Of a stretch of DNA of 64,000 bases, positions 12,780-24,093 are shown piece by piece. This DNA comes from Sequoia sempervirens. Taxonomy: Eukaryota; Streptophyta; Pinopsida; Cupressales; Cupressaceae. The notes under the pieces are model-generated. The model searched no databases and was not told the DNA's origin. It worked only from the letters and a program-made list of their open reading frames with translations. Every line of letters starts with the position of its first letter. The stretch's first letter is position 1. The stretch spans positions 1-64,000 of the forward strand of contig VDFB02114893.1 in the NCBI GenBank assembly GCA_007258455.2, in the 5' to 3' direction. Position numbers and translations under genes: made by a program.

Positions 12780-13560
12780 GAAGGAACTAGATGCCCCACA
12801 CTAGAGGTAGTGCAACCATGGATAAATAATAGATCAAAATGAAAGATTCACTGCAAAACATGTCACACAAGCAACATATCCTTTTTCAAAAGATGATAAT
12901 GGTTCGTTGATTGGATGCTAGGAATGATCGATTCCATAAGGCATGATGATGATAAGTACTTAGGATCACTAATTCCTCTAAGCACGATAAGATTGATGAT
13001 TGTTTAGGATTGATTGACAAAAAAAAAATATGAGGATTGGATAATGTTTTACAGCTAGGGTCAAATATGATTCACATGATAAGATTCAAGGTTGCAAAGG
13101 GACATGGTGACCAATCATTGGAGATAATTTAATCATGGATAAATGATAAGGATGTAAACTATGATGGAATGGTAGAGCATAAGGATATGAAAGGGAATCC
13201 AAAGCATGTGTTTGTAATTTTTCCCCTAATCTCATCAAGAACAAAGGAAGGAAATGGGACATGGATTTTGATAAGCTAGGAGATATGGAATGGAAGAATG
13301 TAAAGATAAGGACAATAAATAGGATGATAAAGATCAAATAGATAAGATATGGACACAATGCCTAAGTATTTTTCTACTATTCCTCATCAATACCAAGGAA
13401 GGGAAGATATGATGGCAGAATATGAATACGGTGAAGGATATGGTATCAAAGATATGGATAATTTGTATAAGATAAGATATACGATGTTCAAGAAGATCCT
13501 TAACCTTGTAAAGATAAAAGGTGGAAAGGTAAAGGATGAATGTAAAGAGGATCATGAATA
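12780..13560 (-). other. 3' segment shared with element B (non-coding)
   Basis: The reverse complement aligns with element B at about 52700-53400, with long nearly identical runs such as AAACATTATCCAATCCTCAT and TGATCCTAAGTACTTATCAT. No frame stays open in both copies. The block follows the G-patch ORF in both elements and defines the right-hand extent of the C-like insert in B. The open frames on both strands at 13086-13567 lie in this block and are probably fortuitous. Confidence 0.8.
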
Positions 13561-13805
13561 TGCATGATAAGAGGGATTAAACTTGCCCCCAAGTGTAAAG
13601 TGTGAGAGGAATATGGAAGATATGATATGGATAGGGATAAATGAATATGGAAGATAATATATGCATGATAGGGAGATGGAGGAAGGACTCAAGCATCAAT
13701 TTTCATGACCATATCCGTCGAATGTGTGCTCTAATAAACCATGGAAAGGAGGATTAGACTCATAAACTTATGTATTTTAATGGTATGATGGAAGAAAATA
13801 AGGAC

Positions 13806-15913
13806 TTATGCAAAGGTTTGGATTAAAGGAGGATAATGGGGGATGGATGTTGGATAATGGATAGGAGGTTGAAAGGATTGTTGATGGATAGATGGAAAGG
13901 ATGGAAAGATCAACATTGGCACACACCTTGAAGGGTGGTGGAGTGATGGAGGAAAAATGAATTTGGAAGGTGATAGCTTTTTAGATGGACGATAGGAGGA
14001 AGCTTTTGGATTAGCAAATTTGGATGCCAATTTATATTTTATTGCTTCTACGAGACTTTTAGGAATCCACATAGCTTTTGACTTTGATTTTTGATTCATG
14101 GGCCTTTGTGGCCTTTGCGATTCTTCTTTTTTCTTTATGGGCCTTTGTGGCCTTTGAAATTTTTCTTCTTGATTTATGGGCCTTTGTGGCCTTTGAATTT
14201 TTTTCTTTTGAGCTGATGGGCCTTTGTGGCCTTTTGGATTTTTATTTTGACTTGGGATCAAATTTTCTTTTTTTTTTGCATGGCTCTTCAAGGAGACATG
14301 TTGATCCTTTGATACATGTGGATTTTGAGATGGAATCTTTTGACATTTGGCACCCAAATTGCTTCCAAGAGCAATGGGATGGGTGGATGGAGATGAATGA
14401 TATGGAGGTCTTATGGATGGGTTAATGTAGGTAGAATTTTTAGAGGGAATCAAGGATGTGTGCCTTTGTTGTTCTTGATGAATAGTAGATGAAGGGATGA
14501 AGGGCCCCAATATGGATGGAAGGGTTGATGAAATAGGGTTTGGATAATAAGGACCAAGGATAGATGGAAGGTTTGATGGACTAGGATAAGGACCTAGGAT
14601 AGATGGAATGTTTGATGGACTAGGATACTTAGGTTTATTTTGATGGAATCTGGACTTATGATGGATACCAATGTTTGGAGTATGAGGTGTATAACCAAAG
14701 CCATGATAATATGTGTTTTCTTGGATACAAAGGGGTTCTAGGATACCTTGTTCATGAAGGCCTAATCCTTTGCCTTTGTAGTTCATACTTTGACACATTC
14801 ATTTTCCAACGGGATATATATTGTTTATGAAACAAGATGCAAGTCCATCATGAGGTGGTTGTGATATTGAAGGAATAACAAGATCTTCGAGTAAACCACC
14901 TTGGATAAAAGTGAGAGAACCCATTTGATAGGAAAGGGGCTCATGGATATCTTGAATAGGGGTGATAGACTCTTGTGGAGGATTGTGATCATGAGGGGAA
15001 TTAGGATGTGTGATAGGATCTTGACATGAGGATAAGGGGATACTTTGATCTTGACTTGGAAAAGGATCAAAAGGTGTAGGAGATGGAGTAGCTTGCTCTT
15101 TATTAGGTATGGAATCATAAAGAAGTGGTATGAAATGCATGTCTTAATCATGAGAAGGATGAACATCATCATGGAATGAAAGGGTATCCTTGAATGGAGG
15201 TTTATCTTGATCTTGATGAGGAAGGGAATCTTGATATTTGGTGGAAAGCATATCTTGATCATGGATATGATGGAATCATGAGATAGTATGGATTCATTAA
15301 ATGAGGTGGAAGGAGGACTTGGAAGGATAATTTTCTCTTGAGATGGAAGGGAATCATCTTGAATGAAACAAAAAGAGATAAGGGGATCATCATGAGGTTC
15401 TTGAAAGATGGGATCTTGGTCAAAGATTGGAAGGGGTTGTGGAATTTTGGTATCATTGGATGGAATGGAAAGAATACTTTGATCTTGATTTGTAGGGGAG
15501 TCTATGCTAGCATGCTTTGGAATAAGAGATTGACATGAGTCATTGGATGTAGATGGTATGATGAGAGAGGATGATTGGATAGATTCGTTAACTTGGGTGA
15601 AAGACTCATGAGGTTTATTTTGACTTATGGGGGATGAAGATAGATGCATGACATGGTAGGATTGCTCAAGATTATTTGTGTTTGAGGACATAGATTTAGG
15701 TTTCTCATTTAGCCTTTGCAGAAAGTCATGGACATTGAACTTGGATGATGTAGTTTTGGGTGAGGATAAATGCTTATGAGATGATTGCATCACTTCATTC
15801 AAATGTTGGGATTCATGTTGTTTTTCAAGCTCTTTCAAACGATGGTCAAGATATTCAATCCTTTGGTTTCGTTCATAGGTCGAGGGTGAATATGGAGGAT
15901 AGTAGTTAGACAT
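13806..15913 (-). pseudogene. Gag-like / G-patch ORF of element C (degenerate)
   Basis: This is the only substantial coding region of element C. Starting at 15913 (MSNYYPPYSPSTYERN), it opens with a short charged helix (LDHRLKELEKQ). A long Ser/Pro/Asp/His-rich, probably disordered stretch follows, containing TTSSKFNVHDFLQ. It breaks by frameshift near 15240 and resumes at 15140. A stop at about 14799 splits IYPVGK from MCQSMNYKGKGLGLHEQG, which is a G-patch core (GKGLG...QGI). After that come Pro-rich repeats (SNLPSILGPY type), then three or four basic FQRPQRPINQEEK-like repeats, then MWIPKSLVEAIKYKL. G-patch domains bind RNA or stimulate DEAH helicases, and some retroviral proteases carry one. 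Here an RNA-packaging role is inferred. The homologous ORF in element B (50714-52562) has a different N-terminus. No RT follows. Confidence 0.8.
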
Positions 15914-16139
15914 GTTTGGTTGATGGTTTTAGAAATGTTTTGAGGTGTTGCAAGTTTCTTTGTGTGATGTTTGTTTGAGGTCAATTGTTTGTGTTCAAAT
16001 TTGTGAATGTTGTGAATACTATTTGAAAATCTAGAAAACACTTGACAAGCACGATGTTTTGGTGTATGCAAACGCACATGAGACAAGCACAATCCTAATA
16101 GGCCAAGGGTTTGTATACTTGATATAGCCCACCGATATA

Positions 16140-16850
16140 CCTCAGATTGGTGCTAAACACATTTCCTTCTCGAGAGCGGATAGCTTAGAAGTTTGGTGGC
16201 ATTGGCTCCCCTCCACAGCTCATTAACATCATTCGAAGCACACCAACTTTGGATTCTTGGGTCATCACTTCCCAAGAATTGCTATCTCTACTCAAGGGAG
16301 TCAGTAGTGAGTATCTTCAGGCATGATACTATACCCTGCACTATACCAAGCAATGGCTAAAAATGGTTGGCTTCTAAAATAATAGGTGTTTAGTTAGGGC
16401 ATCTGTTCGAGTGGCCACACATAGGGCGAGAGATTAATCATCAATTAGGTGGCACTCCAACCTGAAGAGGTTATGCTCAATAGGGTTTATGGGAGTACTA
16501 CTCTGTCCGTGTGACACATCCGCACTCGTGGTACTTGAACTTTCCTCAAGCACCCTTTTTATATCTCGGCTGGAAGTGGCTTGGCTTTAGCCTGTTACTG
16601 GTCGAGTCGTCCCTTAAGGTGAGTAATTTTTCCCTTAAGGTAGGCCCATTTCTAGAAATAATAACTATTTCTCTTACACCCAGGATCACTTGAAAGTGCA
16701 AGGGGAGAGGATACTTTGATTATTAAGTCATGAAGGTGACAAAAAATAAGGTGGGTCTGGTTTTCTATTCACCTAGTTTTCACAAGGTGATAGCATAATC
16801 ACCTACCACCTTCAAGCACAGTCAAATAGAATCAAGCACATGTTCATTGA
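16140..16850 (-). promoter_or_regulatory. Conserved non-coding leader of element C
   Basis: The reverse complement aligns with the leader of element A (27880-28560) and in part with B (49080-49700). A block of about 50 bases around GTGTAAGAGAAA (16640-16687) matches A at 28018-28068. A second block, with TAAAGCCAAG and TTGAGGAAAGTTCAAGTA, matches B. It is less AT-rich than its surroundings and has no shared open frame, so conservation probably reflects an RNA function such as packaging, dimerisation or translation control. Confidence 0.75.
16189..16249 (-). promoter_or_regulatory. Leader hairpin, element C copy
   Basis: On the minus strand AAGTTGGTG (16249-16241) pairs with CACCAAACTT (16198-16189) with one bulged base, around a 42-nt loop holding GGGGAGCCAATGC. 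Elements A and B have the same hairpin with perfect stems and 39-nt loops. The closing pair is T-A in A and B but G-C here, a compensatory change that supports a real RNA structure. Confidence 0.7.
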
Positions 16851-17039
16851 CCCCCTAGTTAAGCCTATGTGGAAGAAGACAATTGTTCATTTTTAATGCA
16901 CCAATTGAAGTGTTTTATAATCTAAAATACAATTGGTTTCAAAATCATGTCTTCAACAAACGTCTTGCATCAAAATCTCATTAGTAGTTTCATGCCTCCT
17001 TTCTTTGACAAGCGTATGTTTTGATTTTTAATTCTTTGC

Positions 17040-18205
17040 CAAATGAACCTAGCAAAAGAAACGAAATTAAAAAAAATTAGTCACAAAACCCAAACTTAAC
17101 CAAAATGAAAACTAACATAAATTTAAAGAAAAATAATCTAGGAAAAAAAAGTTAATCTAAGATAAAAAGCCAATTTAAAATTAAAAGTTAATCTAAATTC
17201 AAAATCTAAAGTTAGAGATTAAAAAGTAATCTAGATTCAAAGTTAATCCAAATTTAAAACTTATCTAAGTTAGACACTAATTAAAAACTAATCTAATTTA
17301 AAAGTTAGTGCAAATTAAAAACTTAAAAAAAAGTTATTCTAATTAATCAGAATTAAAAGCTATTCTAAATTAAAATTAATCTAAAACTAAAAGCCAATAT
17401 TAAAAATTACTCTAGATTAGAACTAATCTAAAGTTAAAAACTAATCTAAGAATTAAAAACTAACTTAAATCTAAATCTCTAATCTAAATTCTAAATTAAC
17501 TCTAAACTAAGAATCTAATTTAGAAAGTCAAAATCTAAAAAATAAAAAATAAACTAAGAATCCAAGTAAAATCTAAATTAATGATTTTTCATGATTTAAA
17601 AATCTAAGCTAAATTAAAAAGCTAAACAAAATAAAAATTAAATTTAAAAGCTACATTAAGAAAGAAAGAAAAACTGTAAAAAGCAAAATCTAATCTAAAT
17701 TAAATTAGTAACTAAAATCTAAACTAAATTAAAAAAAAAAAGAAAAATCTAACTAAATAAGAGATTAGAAACTAAATTAAATCTAAATTAAAAGGCTAAG
17801 AATCTAAATTAAATAGTAAATCTAAAAATTAAAAAATCTAAATTAAATTAGAAACTAAATTAAAAATTAGTTTAAGTTAATTAAAACTAATCTAAATTAA
17901 TCTAAGCCTTAAAATTAATCCAGTTCTAAAAATTAATCTAAACTAGATTAAATTAAATTAAATCTGAAATAAATCAATATTAAATCTACATTCTAAAATA
18001 AAACTAAATTTAAAAAGATCAAAATTAAAAAAAGCAAAATCTAATTTAGAAAAAGCTATTAAAAGTTAAAAGCTAAAAACAAAAGCTAAATCTAATTTAA
18101 AAATTAAAAGCTAACTCTACATTAAAAGTTAAAAGCTAAAAACTAAAATCTAATTTAAAAGTTGAAAACTAAAAATCTAATTTAAATATTAGAACTAAAA
18201 ACTGG
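17040..18205. repeat. AT-rich degenerate array in the 5' region of element C
   Basis: More than 1.1 kb is built almost wholly of variants of 'aatctaaattaaaagct' with irregular spacing near 18-21 bp. It lies between the primer-binding site and the conserved leader, where A and B carry other arrays. Strand asymmetry is strong (A-rich on plus), and no frame stays open. Confidence 0.85.
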
Positions 18206-18524
18206 ATCCTGCAAGTGATACATTTTTAAATTATTCCAATGATTTTTTTATTTTTTTTGTTTCAATGTAACTTGCTGCAAAGAAAATTGATATGATATTT
18301 TTCCTTTCAACTACAAAATGAGACAATGTACATCATATCATATCTGAAGTTGTTGATCCTGCAAAATATATTTCATATTTAGATGTGAAGAAATCAATGC
18401 TTTGCAAAATGTAGATCATATAAAATGCAAAAAAAATGATGCAAAATATAGATCATATCAGATTTGTCTTTCCATTTTTCTGCAGATCAATGTGCATGCA
18501 AAATGTGAAAATATTCATCCAAGC

Positions 18525-18543
18525 ATTCACATCGGGTTCACCA
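18525..18543 (-). other. Element C primer-binding site, tRNA-Trp type
   Basis: The minus strand reads TGGTGAACCCGATGTGAAT three bases inside the 5' LTR. It matches the complement of the 3' end of plant tRNA-Trp as I remember it, with one C-to-T difference at a CpG. Elements A and B use a different, tRNA-Lys-type site. Confidence 0.75.
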
Positions 18544-18546
18544 ATT

Positions 18547-19484
18547 TGTAGAGCCATAAAAATGTATGATTCTATGGAGTAAGAACCACTATTTCAGCCC
18601 ACATCAATAGAGCTATTCTAATTAAAAGCAAAACCAGAAATACAAATCTAAACTACAAAAACAAAATAATGCTTTTAAAAGAAATAAATCTCCATTGTCT
18701 CCCTATCACCAAGATCTTTGTTTATGCATTTGCTCTCAAATTTTTATGAGCACAAAATGCAATAAAAAGGCTATGGTGAATGAGAAATGCAAGCAAAATG
18801 CAAAGATCATATGAGTATGTAAATTTGTGAGCAAAATTTGTGAGCCCAAATGAGAGGGAAATCCCCTTTAAATAGGAGTTCTTTGAGGATGGAGAGGGGT
18901 TGAAGATGAAATGTGGGATAAAAGATGTGAGAGAAGTAAATGCCATTATCCCACATTGATGGGTTAAATGTTATGCATGAGAGTGAAAGTGATAAAGGGA
19001 TATTAGATTAAAATGAACCTAAATGATTAAATATGAATAAAATGTTTTAAAGATGCTTTACTAAAATGCAATATTTCATGAATGATTTATGCAAATGATA
19101 TGATTAATATGCAAATTATGATAATTAGTTTATTATGAAATAATAATAAGTGACTATGATAATTGATTTATTAATGGAGATGAATATGAAACAATTATGG
19201 ATGATAATGATAATTGATTTAATATGGAAATGATGTTTGTGACTTATTATGCAAATGGATTATAAATGATTTATGATTTATTATGCAAACAGGTATGAAT
19301 GATAGTGCAAATGGACATGAATGTTAATGCAACGGATATTGAACGAGCATGAGATGGTTCAATGATTTGATGAAATGCATGAATAGAAGAAAGTGTTGAA
19401 TGAATTAATTAAGTAAATAGTAATATCTATTTAATCAATAGACGAATATCGTTACGATTGTGAGGACAAATTTGAGTGTCTACA
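18547..19484 (-). repeat. Element C 5' LTR (right copy)
   Basis: Begins TGTAGAGCC and ends TGTCTACA, with inverted TGTAGA/TCTACA termini. It is the transcription-initiating LTR on the minus strand, with a TATA-like CTATTTAAAGG at 18865-18875. I count roughly 17 substitutions against the left copy. Confidence 0.95.
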
Positions 19485-19489
19485 ATGCT
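19485..19489. repeat. Target-site duplication of element C, right
   Basis: ATGCT, identical to 10491-10495. The sequence after it (from 19490) is the interrupted continuation of the left flank. Confidence 0.95.
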
Positions 19490-20511
19490 GACTGTGAATC
19501 ATATGCCAAGCTAGGTGAATCAGTCCAAGATCTGGGTTTCTGTGTAGAAACAAGAATCTAGCAAATGGGTATACAAATATGTAAAACCCTAAATTTTCAC
19601 CTTAACTAGAACTCATATGCCAGAACTAGTGAATCAGTCTAGTTTGGGTTTTCTAAAGCTTTAAAGTCTAAATTTTGTCTTCAAGGTTTGATCTCTGCTT
19701 CCCAATTGATTTTCAGATTTGAAACCTAATTTAAAACCTGTAGAAGTCTTCCAAGTTTCTAAAATGCAAGGTGACAACTTTGGAATTTTGAACACTTTGA
19801 AAACTTTCTCTAAACTTGTTCTTCAATGTATCTTCAACCTAAACCTGTAAATCACACATTAAAGAGAGCGAAAAAAAAATGTTAATGGAGAGGGGTTTCC
19901 CTTGGTGAAACCTCGTTTTGGTAATCAAACCTTGAAATGAAATGAAATAGGAATGAAGAATGATGAATGAACAAAATGTAATGTTGCAACTCATGAAACC
20001 CTAGCAATAAGAGGTTGCAAATATGTATGAGATGGATCCAATGGATCTTGAATCTTGCTTGAATATGATAGATGTTTAATGAAATGCTATCTTGAATCAT
20101 GAAAGCCTACATCATAATTGTTAGCTCAAAAAAAAACATGATGCATGAAAACTTTGACATGATACTTAATTCTTAAGCAATGCTTTAGAATGTTTGATAG
20201 TGTGCTCTTGAAGACTCTTGAATGCTCTTGTAAACACTTGAATTCTCTTGTAAATTAAAACTTTCTTAAGGATGCTCATTCAACTTGCTAGGTGTAAAAT
20301 TAGTGAAAGAGCCTTGTATTTATGCTTAATTATGCAAGAATTCCAAAAATTACAACACTACAAGCCAACATTAGATCTAAGACAATAAGATTCTACCAAG
20401 AATTTGAATTAATTTTAATTTTAGGCCACATGAGACTCTTCCACCCAAGGTGGAAAATGAGTCCCATTAGGCATAATTTATAGGAAAAAATTAAAAAATT
20501 CTCAGAAATGT
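19490..20511. other. Unclassified DNA between element C and the Sirevirus-like element
   Basis: No gene is visible. It is the right half of the sequence that element C split. 'tcatatgccaagctaggtgaatcagtcc' type phrases recur twice (near 19500 and 19612), suggesting a short old duplication. The open frame at 19882-20100 matches nothing I know. Confidence 0.5.
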
Positions 20512-21641
20512 TGGACTTAGGGAACACTGAGAGGGGGGGTGAATCAATGTTCAACAATATTCAAACATTTAATTCTGATTATAAACTATTTACAACACAA
20601 ACAAAAGTAAAGATGCAAGCACATGAACAAGATAATAAAAGCACCATAACACCAATATTTTTACATAGAAACCCTGTTAGGGGAAAAACCACGGTTGAGA
20701 TTAATCCACAATTTATACTCTATTAGAAGTATGAACAAAAGGGAATGCACTTGCATTCAAGCACACTACCTAGAGCTCACTACTCAAGATGAAGAAGGCT
20801 CACTACCTTACAAAGTGTTTGTGATTACAATAAAAATTGAATCAAGAAGATAACATCTACAAATGTTTGGATTCAGTTCCAATGAAGCACATAAAACAAA
20901 TTTTGGACCTTCTATCCAATTCACACTTCTGCTCTACTCTGCTTTGCTATATAAAAACCTTCTGCTGCACAAGCAAGAATTTACTCACATATCTTCTGAT
21001 GTACACTCATACAACTGATCTAAAAAATTTTGCACCCACACACCTTCTCACCACACCATTCACACAACAAAATGAATTACTGATCTCATATATATATATG
21101 CTAACAAAGATTTCATCTCTTCAAGTTAACTTTTACAAAACATGAAATATTCTCCAATAGTCAGCTCAAATCATGAGCAATCTTTAATGCACACCCACAC
21201 AAGTTAGCTAAGACATAGCTAGGACCCAAAACAATATTATAAAACTTGGAAATAATTAAACACCTACTCCTTATACATATGTGACACACTACATTCATTG
21301 AGTCGGTCATAATGAATAAATAAACAGAAAAATAATTCTACCGAATCTCTTAACTCATACACCGACTACTGCAACACCATAAAACTTACCAATAAGGTAA
21401 AACACATGCTCAAAAAACTTCCTATGGGTTCCAAAAGACAAAATGATGATCAAGTGAAGCATATAGATTGACTATCTAACTGGATACCTTGTTCTTCATG
21501 CTTTTTGTCAGTAACACATTGTCTTCTACATTTCTTGTGAGTATAAGTAAATCCTAATCTGTAGACCGAGATAATGACTTTAGTTTCCATGAATGACAAA
21601 ACTAGAAGCCATAAAAAAACTTCCCAAGCCATATGCCAACA
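20512..21641 (-). repeat. Sirevirus-like 3' LTR (left copy)
   Basis: On the plus strand it runs from TGGACTTAGGGAACACTGAG to TATGCCAACA, i.e. TGTTGG...CCA on the coding strand. It matches the right LTR throughout, including the parts beyond the element A insertion. Open frames within it (20508-20726, 20837-21145) are present only as fragments in the other LTR and are not genes. Confidence 0.92.
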
Positions 21642-21642
21642 A

Positions 21643-21842
21643 TCTCCCCCTTTAGCATTGATGGAAACACTTAGTGAAAAATGACTAAGTGTTAGAACCA
21701 AAACTAAAAACATCAAAACTCATAAAAACATTGCTCCCCCTTTGGATTTCAAGGAATTTTCACTAAATTCTCTCCCCGTTTGACATCAATGAAAAAAAAA
21801 ATTCTGCTCTCCCTCCTACTACACTCTCTCCCCCTTTGTTGA
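21643..21842 (-). other. Cluster of four polypurine tracts
   Basis: The minus strand carries CTAAAGGGGGAGA at the LTR edge and further copies (CCAAAGGGGGAGC near 21733-21745, a CGGGGAGA variant near 21771, CAAAGGGGGAGAG near 21826). Repeated tracts ahead of the 3' LTR are a known Sirevirus trait. The one at 21643-21655 is positioned to prime plus-strand synthesis. Confidence 0.8.
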
Positions 21843-22164
21843 TGCAAAAATTGATCAAAATTGAGGAATTGCAATTGCCACTCAAATCAAAAAATTATTT
21901 TATACATATCTTTCATCTCCAGAATAAATTTATTCCACGCATCAACTACAATTCCAATAATGATTAACAAACTAATTTTTTTATGTTCAGTTAATTATCT
22001 AGATAAGAGATTCTAGAATTTTAATTGCTTCTTCCAACTTTTCTCCTTTCTTAAGAATCTCAATTTTCTACTCCAATCTGCATTCAGTTAGATCCTTCAC
22101 TTTCTAGAAAGTGTCCATAAGAGTGTTTCTGGAAAAGTGGACCTTTGCATGCTCAACCTGTAAC

Positions 22165-22467
22165 TCATGAATTGTGTTTCCTTATTGCTCCATCCTGGTC
22201 CTGAAACATATTGTAATCCTGACCAATTTTGATCAACTCACTCTCAATTTGTTCTAGCTTGTCCTTGTATTTACCAACCACATAAGGCCATCGAAGGCAA
22301 TAATTGTAGACCTTATTTGTTGAGTCAATACATTTCCTTAACACATTCATTCTCCTTTTCAGCTTGGTGAGAGACAGCCTAAAATTCTCCTTCAGATGTA
22401 GAATTACTTCTTCCTCTTCTATTTCCAGAGGTACAAAGACCATACCCTCCCTAATGCATGCAATCAA
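22165..22467 (-). CDS. Hypothetical 100-aa frame in the copia internal region
   Basis: A charged protein beginning MIACIREGMVFVPLEIEEEE, with a heptad-like C-terminal half (KYKDKLEQIESELIKIGQ) suggesting a coiled coil. It lies where pol would be in an autonomous element, on the element's coding strand, and is followed downstream by the polypurine cluster. I do not recognise it. It may be the C-terminal part of one longer protein with 23256-23696 broken by frameshifts, or chance. Confidence 0.35.
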   Translation of the reverse strand: MIACIREGMVFVPLEIEEEEVILHLKENFRLSLTKLKRRMNVLRKCIDSTNKVYNYCLRWPYVVGKYKDKLEQIESELIKIGQDYNMFQDQDGAIRKHNS

Positions 22468-23255
22468 TTCTTCTGGAAGTTCATTCTACAAACTTTCCAA
22501 TTAATTTTTTTTTTCACAAAGTAACTACCTAGAGTGTCCTCAATGACATCCTATTCATTTGATGGTCCATTTAACCAAATTTCAACAATCTTTTGCATTC
22601 CATCTTCCTCCTAAAAAAATTGTAGTATCTTTGTCTTGAATAGAACACCTTCTTCATCAATTTATTTTTCTATTATCACATCTGGTTCCATTGATTCTGG
22701 TTCATATCTAGGAGTGTAATCATCATAATCTTCATCTGGTATATCCACAATTACCTTCTCTTTCCCTTTTCCTTCAGATTTTGGAGATTTGAGTGTTGGG
22801 AAATGTTATCTCAAAACTCTCAAGCCCTTTTCTGCTTCTTCTCCACCTTACTAGAAGAGGACCCAACTTCAACTACTCTTACCAGAAGGGAGATGCCAAC
22901 TATTCCAAACTTTCCCAACAATTCTCTAAAGAAACTTTCATAAACTTGCTCACCATTTTTCAGAGTATTGAGATGTTAATAAATTTTCTTGCAAACTAGT
23001 TCATTTTCCTTCCACACCACGTTATCATTCTGAGGCAAGCAATTTAGAAAATACATCATAATGCATATAACTAGGGTACAAAACCTAGAGGCATAGTCTA
23101 CATCTTTCGCCAATTGCACATTTTCCATCAACTAATCCTTCAGCAATCCACATAGATCAAGATCTTCATCTTCCATTATCATTTTGTGAGCAATATATAC
23201 TAGTCTTGTTGAAGTTGCGCCTTCCCTGTTTCTAAAAAAAAAAATTATATCAAAT

Positions 23256-23696
23256 TTAATGCGCAATGTACCTCATTATTGGATCTTTGATCATTGAAAT
23301 TACTAGAGCCCTTTGATCTCCTGTTACTCTGGTTAGGGTTTCGACTTCAATGTTTTGAATCAATTTATTTTTTGGAACAACACCAACATTGCATAATCTT
23401 GCTATATTTTTTATTACCTCTTTTAAAATTTGATAGGGTTTATCCATAGTAAGGATATCATCATCTATTAATCTATTCAAGATAAATCGAATGACTTCTA
23501 CGTTGACGAAATAGGGAAACTCATTCCAAATGTACAAATTCTTATGTTTCACACTTTCAAGCCACTTCAATTCACTCGTTGGAAACAAATTCCTTACATC
23601 CCTAATCTTCCTACTACTATATTCATCCAAATTCACTGTTCCCTTGATTTTCTTCATTTTTCTTTCTATACCAAACAAAGTTTTTCTTTTGAGCAC
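23256..23696 (-). CDS. Hypothetical 146-aa frame in the copia internal region
   Basis: A basic N-terminus (MLKRKTLFGIERKMKKIKG) is followed by a helical-looking domain with FPTSELKWLESVKHKNLYIW and FVNVEVIRFILNRLIDDD. The frame is on the element's coding strand, between the Gag remnant and the polypurine cluster. It is not RT, integrase or protease and I cannot name the family. Its composition looks protein-like rather than random, so it may be an accessory ORF of a non-autonomous Sirevirus lineage. Confidence 0.45.
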   Translation of the reverse strand: MLKRKTLFGIERKMKKIKGTVNLDEYSSRKIRDVRNLFPTSELKWLESVKHKNLYIWNEFPYFVNVEVIRFILNRLIDDDILTMDKPYQILKEVIKNIARLCNVGVVPKNKLIQNIEVETLTRVTGDQRALVISMIKDPIMRYIAH

Positions 23697-24093
23697 AAAA
23701 TTAGGAATTCAACAAGTGATCAGAAATACCTGGTGAATTCACTGCGAAATTTGCTTGACTTCTTTGAATTTTTTTTGTAGAGGCTCTCCTTCTCTTCTTC
23801 TTCGGTGCAAGGTGAAAAATGAGTGTTCCAAACACCCCTTTTATAACTTTTCACACCTAACCTTTTAGTTGTATTAAATAATTTTCCCTAGGAGTTATGG
23901 TAACTCTATTTTCTCAGAAAACAAGAGAAAAATTCATCTATTGATCCTCTACTTTTCATATTTCTGCAAAAGAAATCACTAATGTATTTTTAAACTTCTA
24001 TCTAAACTATTGAAAATTTCCTACATTTCGGTGCCAACTACCAATAGGGGATAAAAAAAAAATTCTTTGAAAAAATCCCCCTAGGCCAATGGC

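Larger units (their letters stand above)
10496..19484 (-). mobile_element. Element C: non-autonomous Ty3/gypsy-related LTR retrotransposon
   Basis: Two direct repeats of about 938 bp, each starting TGTAGA and ending (in the right copy) TCTACA, bracket an internal region of about 7.1 kb and are flanked by ATGCT. The primer-binding site next to the right LTR and the polypurine tract next to the left LTR show that transcription runs on the minus strand. The internal region holds an AT-rich array, a leader with a conserved hairpin, one degenerate Gag/G-patch-like ORF and a 3' non-coding part. I find no reverse transcriptase, RNase H or integrase, so the element must have been mobilised in trans. 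By eye its LTRs differ at roughly 2% of positions, making it the youngest element here. Confidence 0.92.

Noticed and set aside
14078..14425. Plus-strand frame rich in Phe/Leu/Ala opposite the G-patch ORF
   Set aside because: It is the antisense shadow of the QRPQRP repeats of the element C ORF; the same shadow appears in B at 52062-52316.
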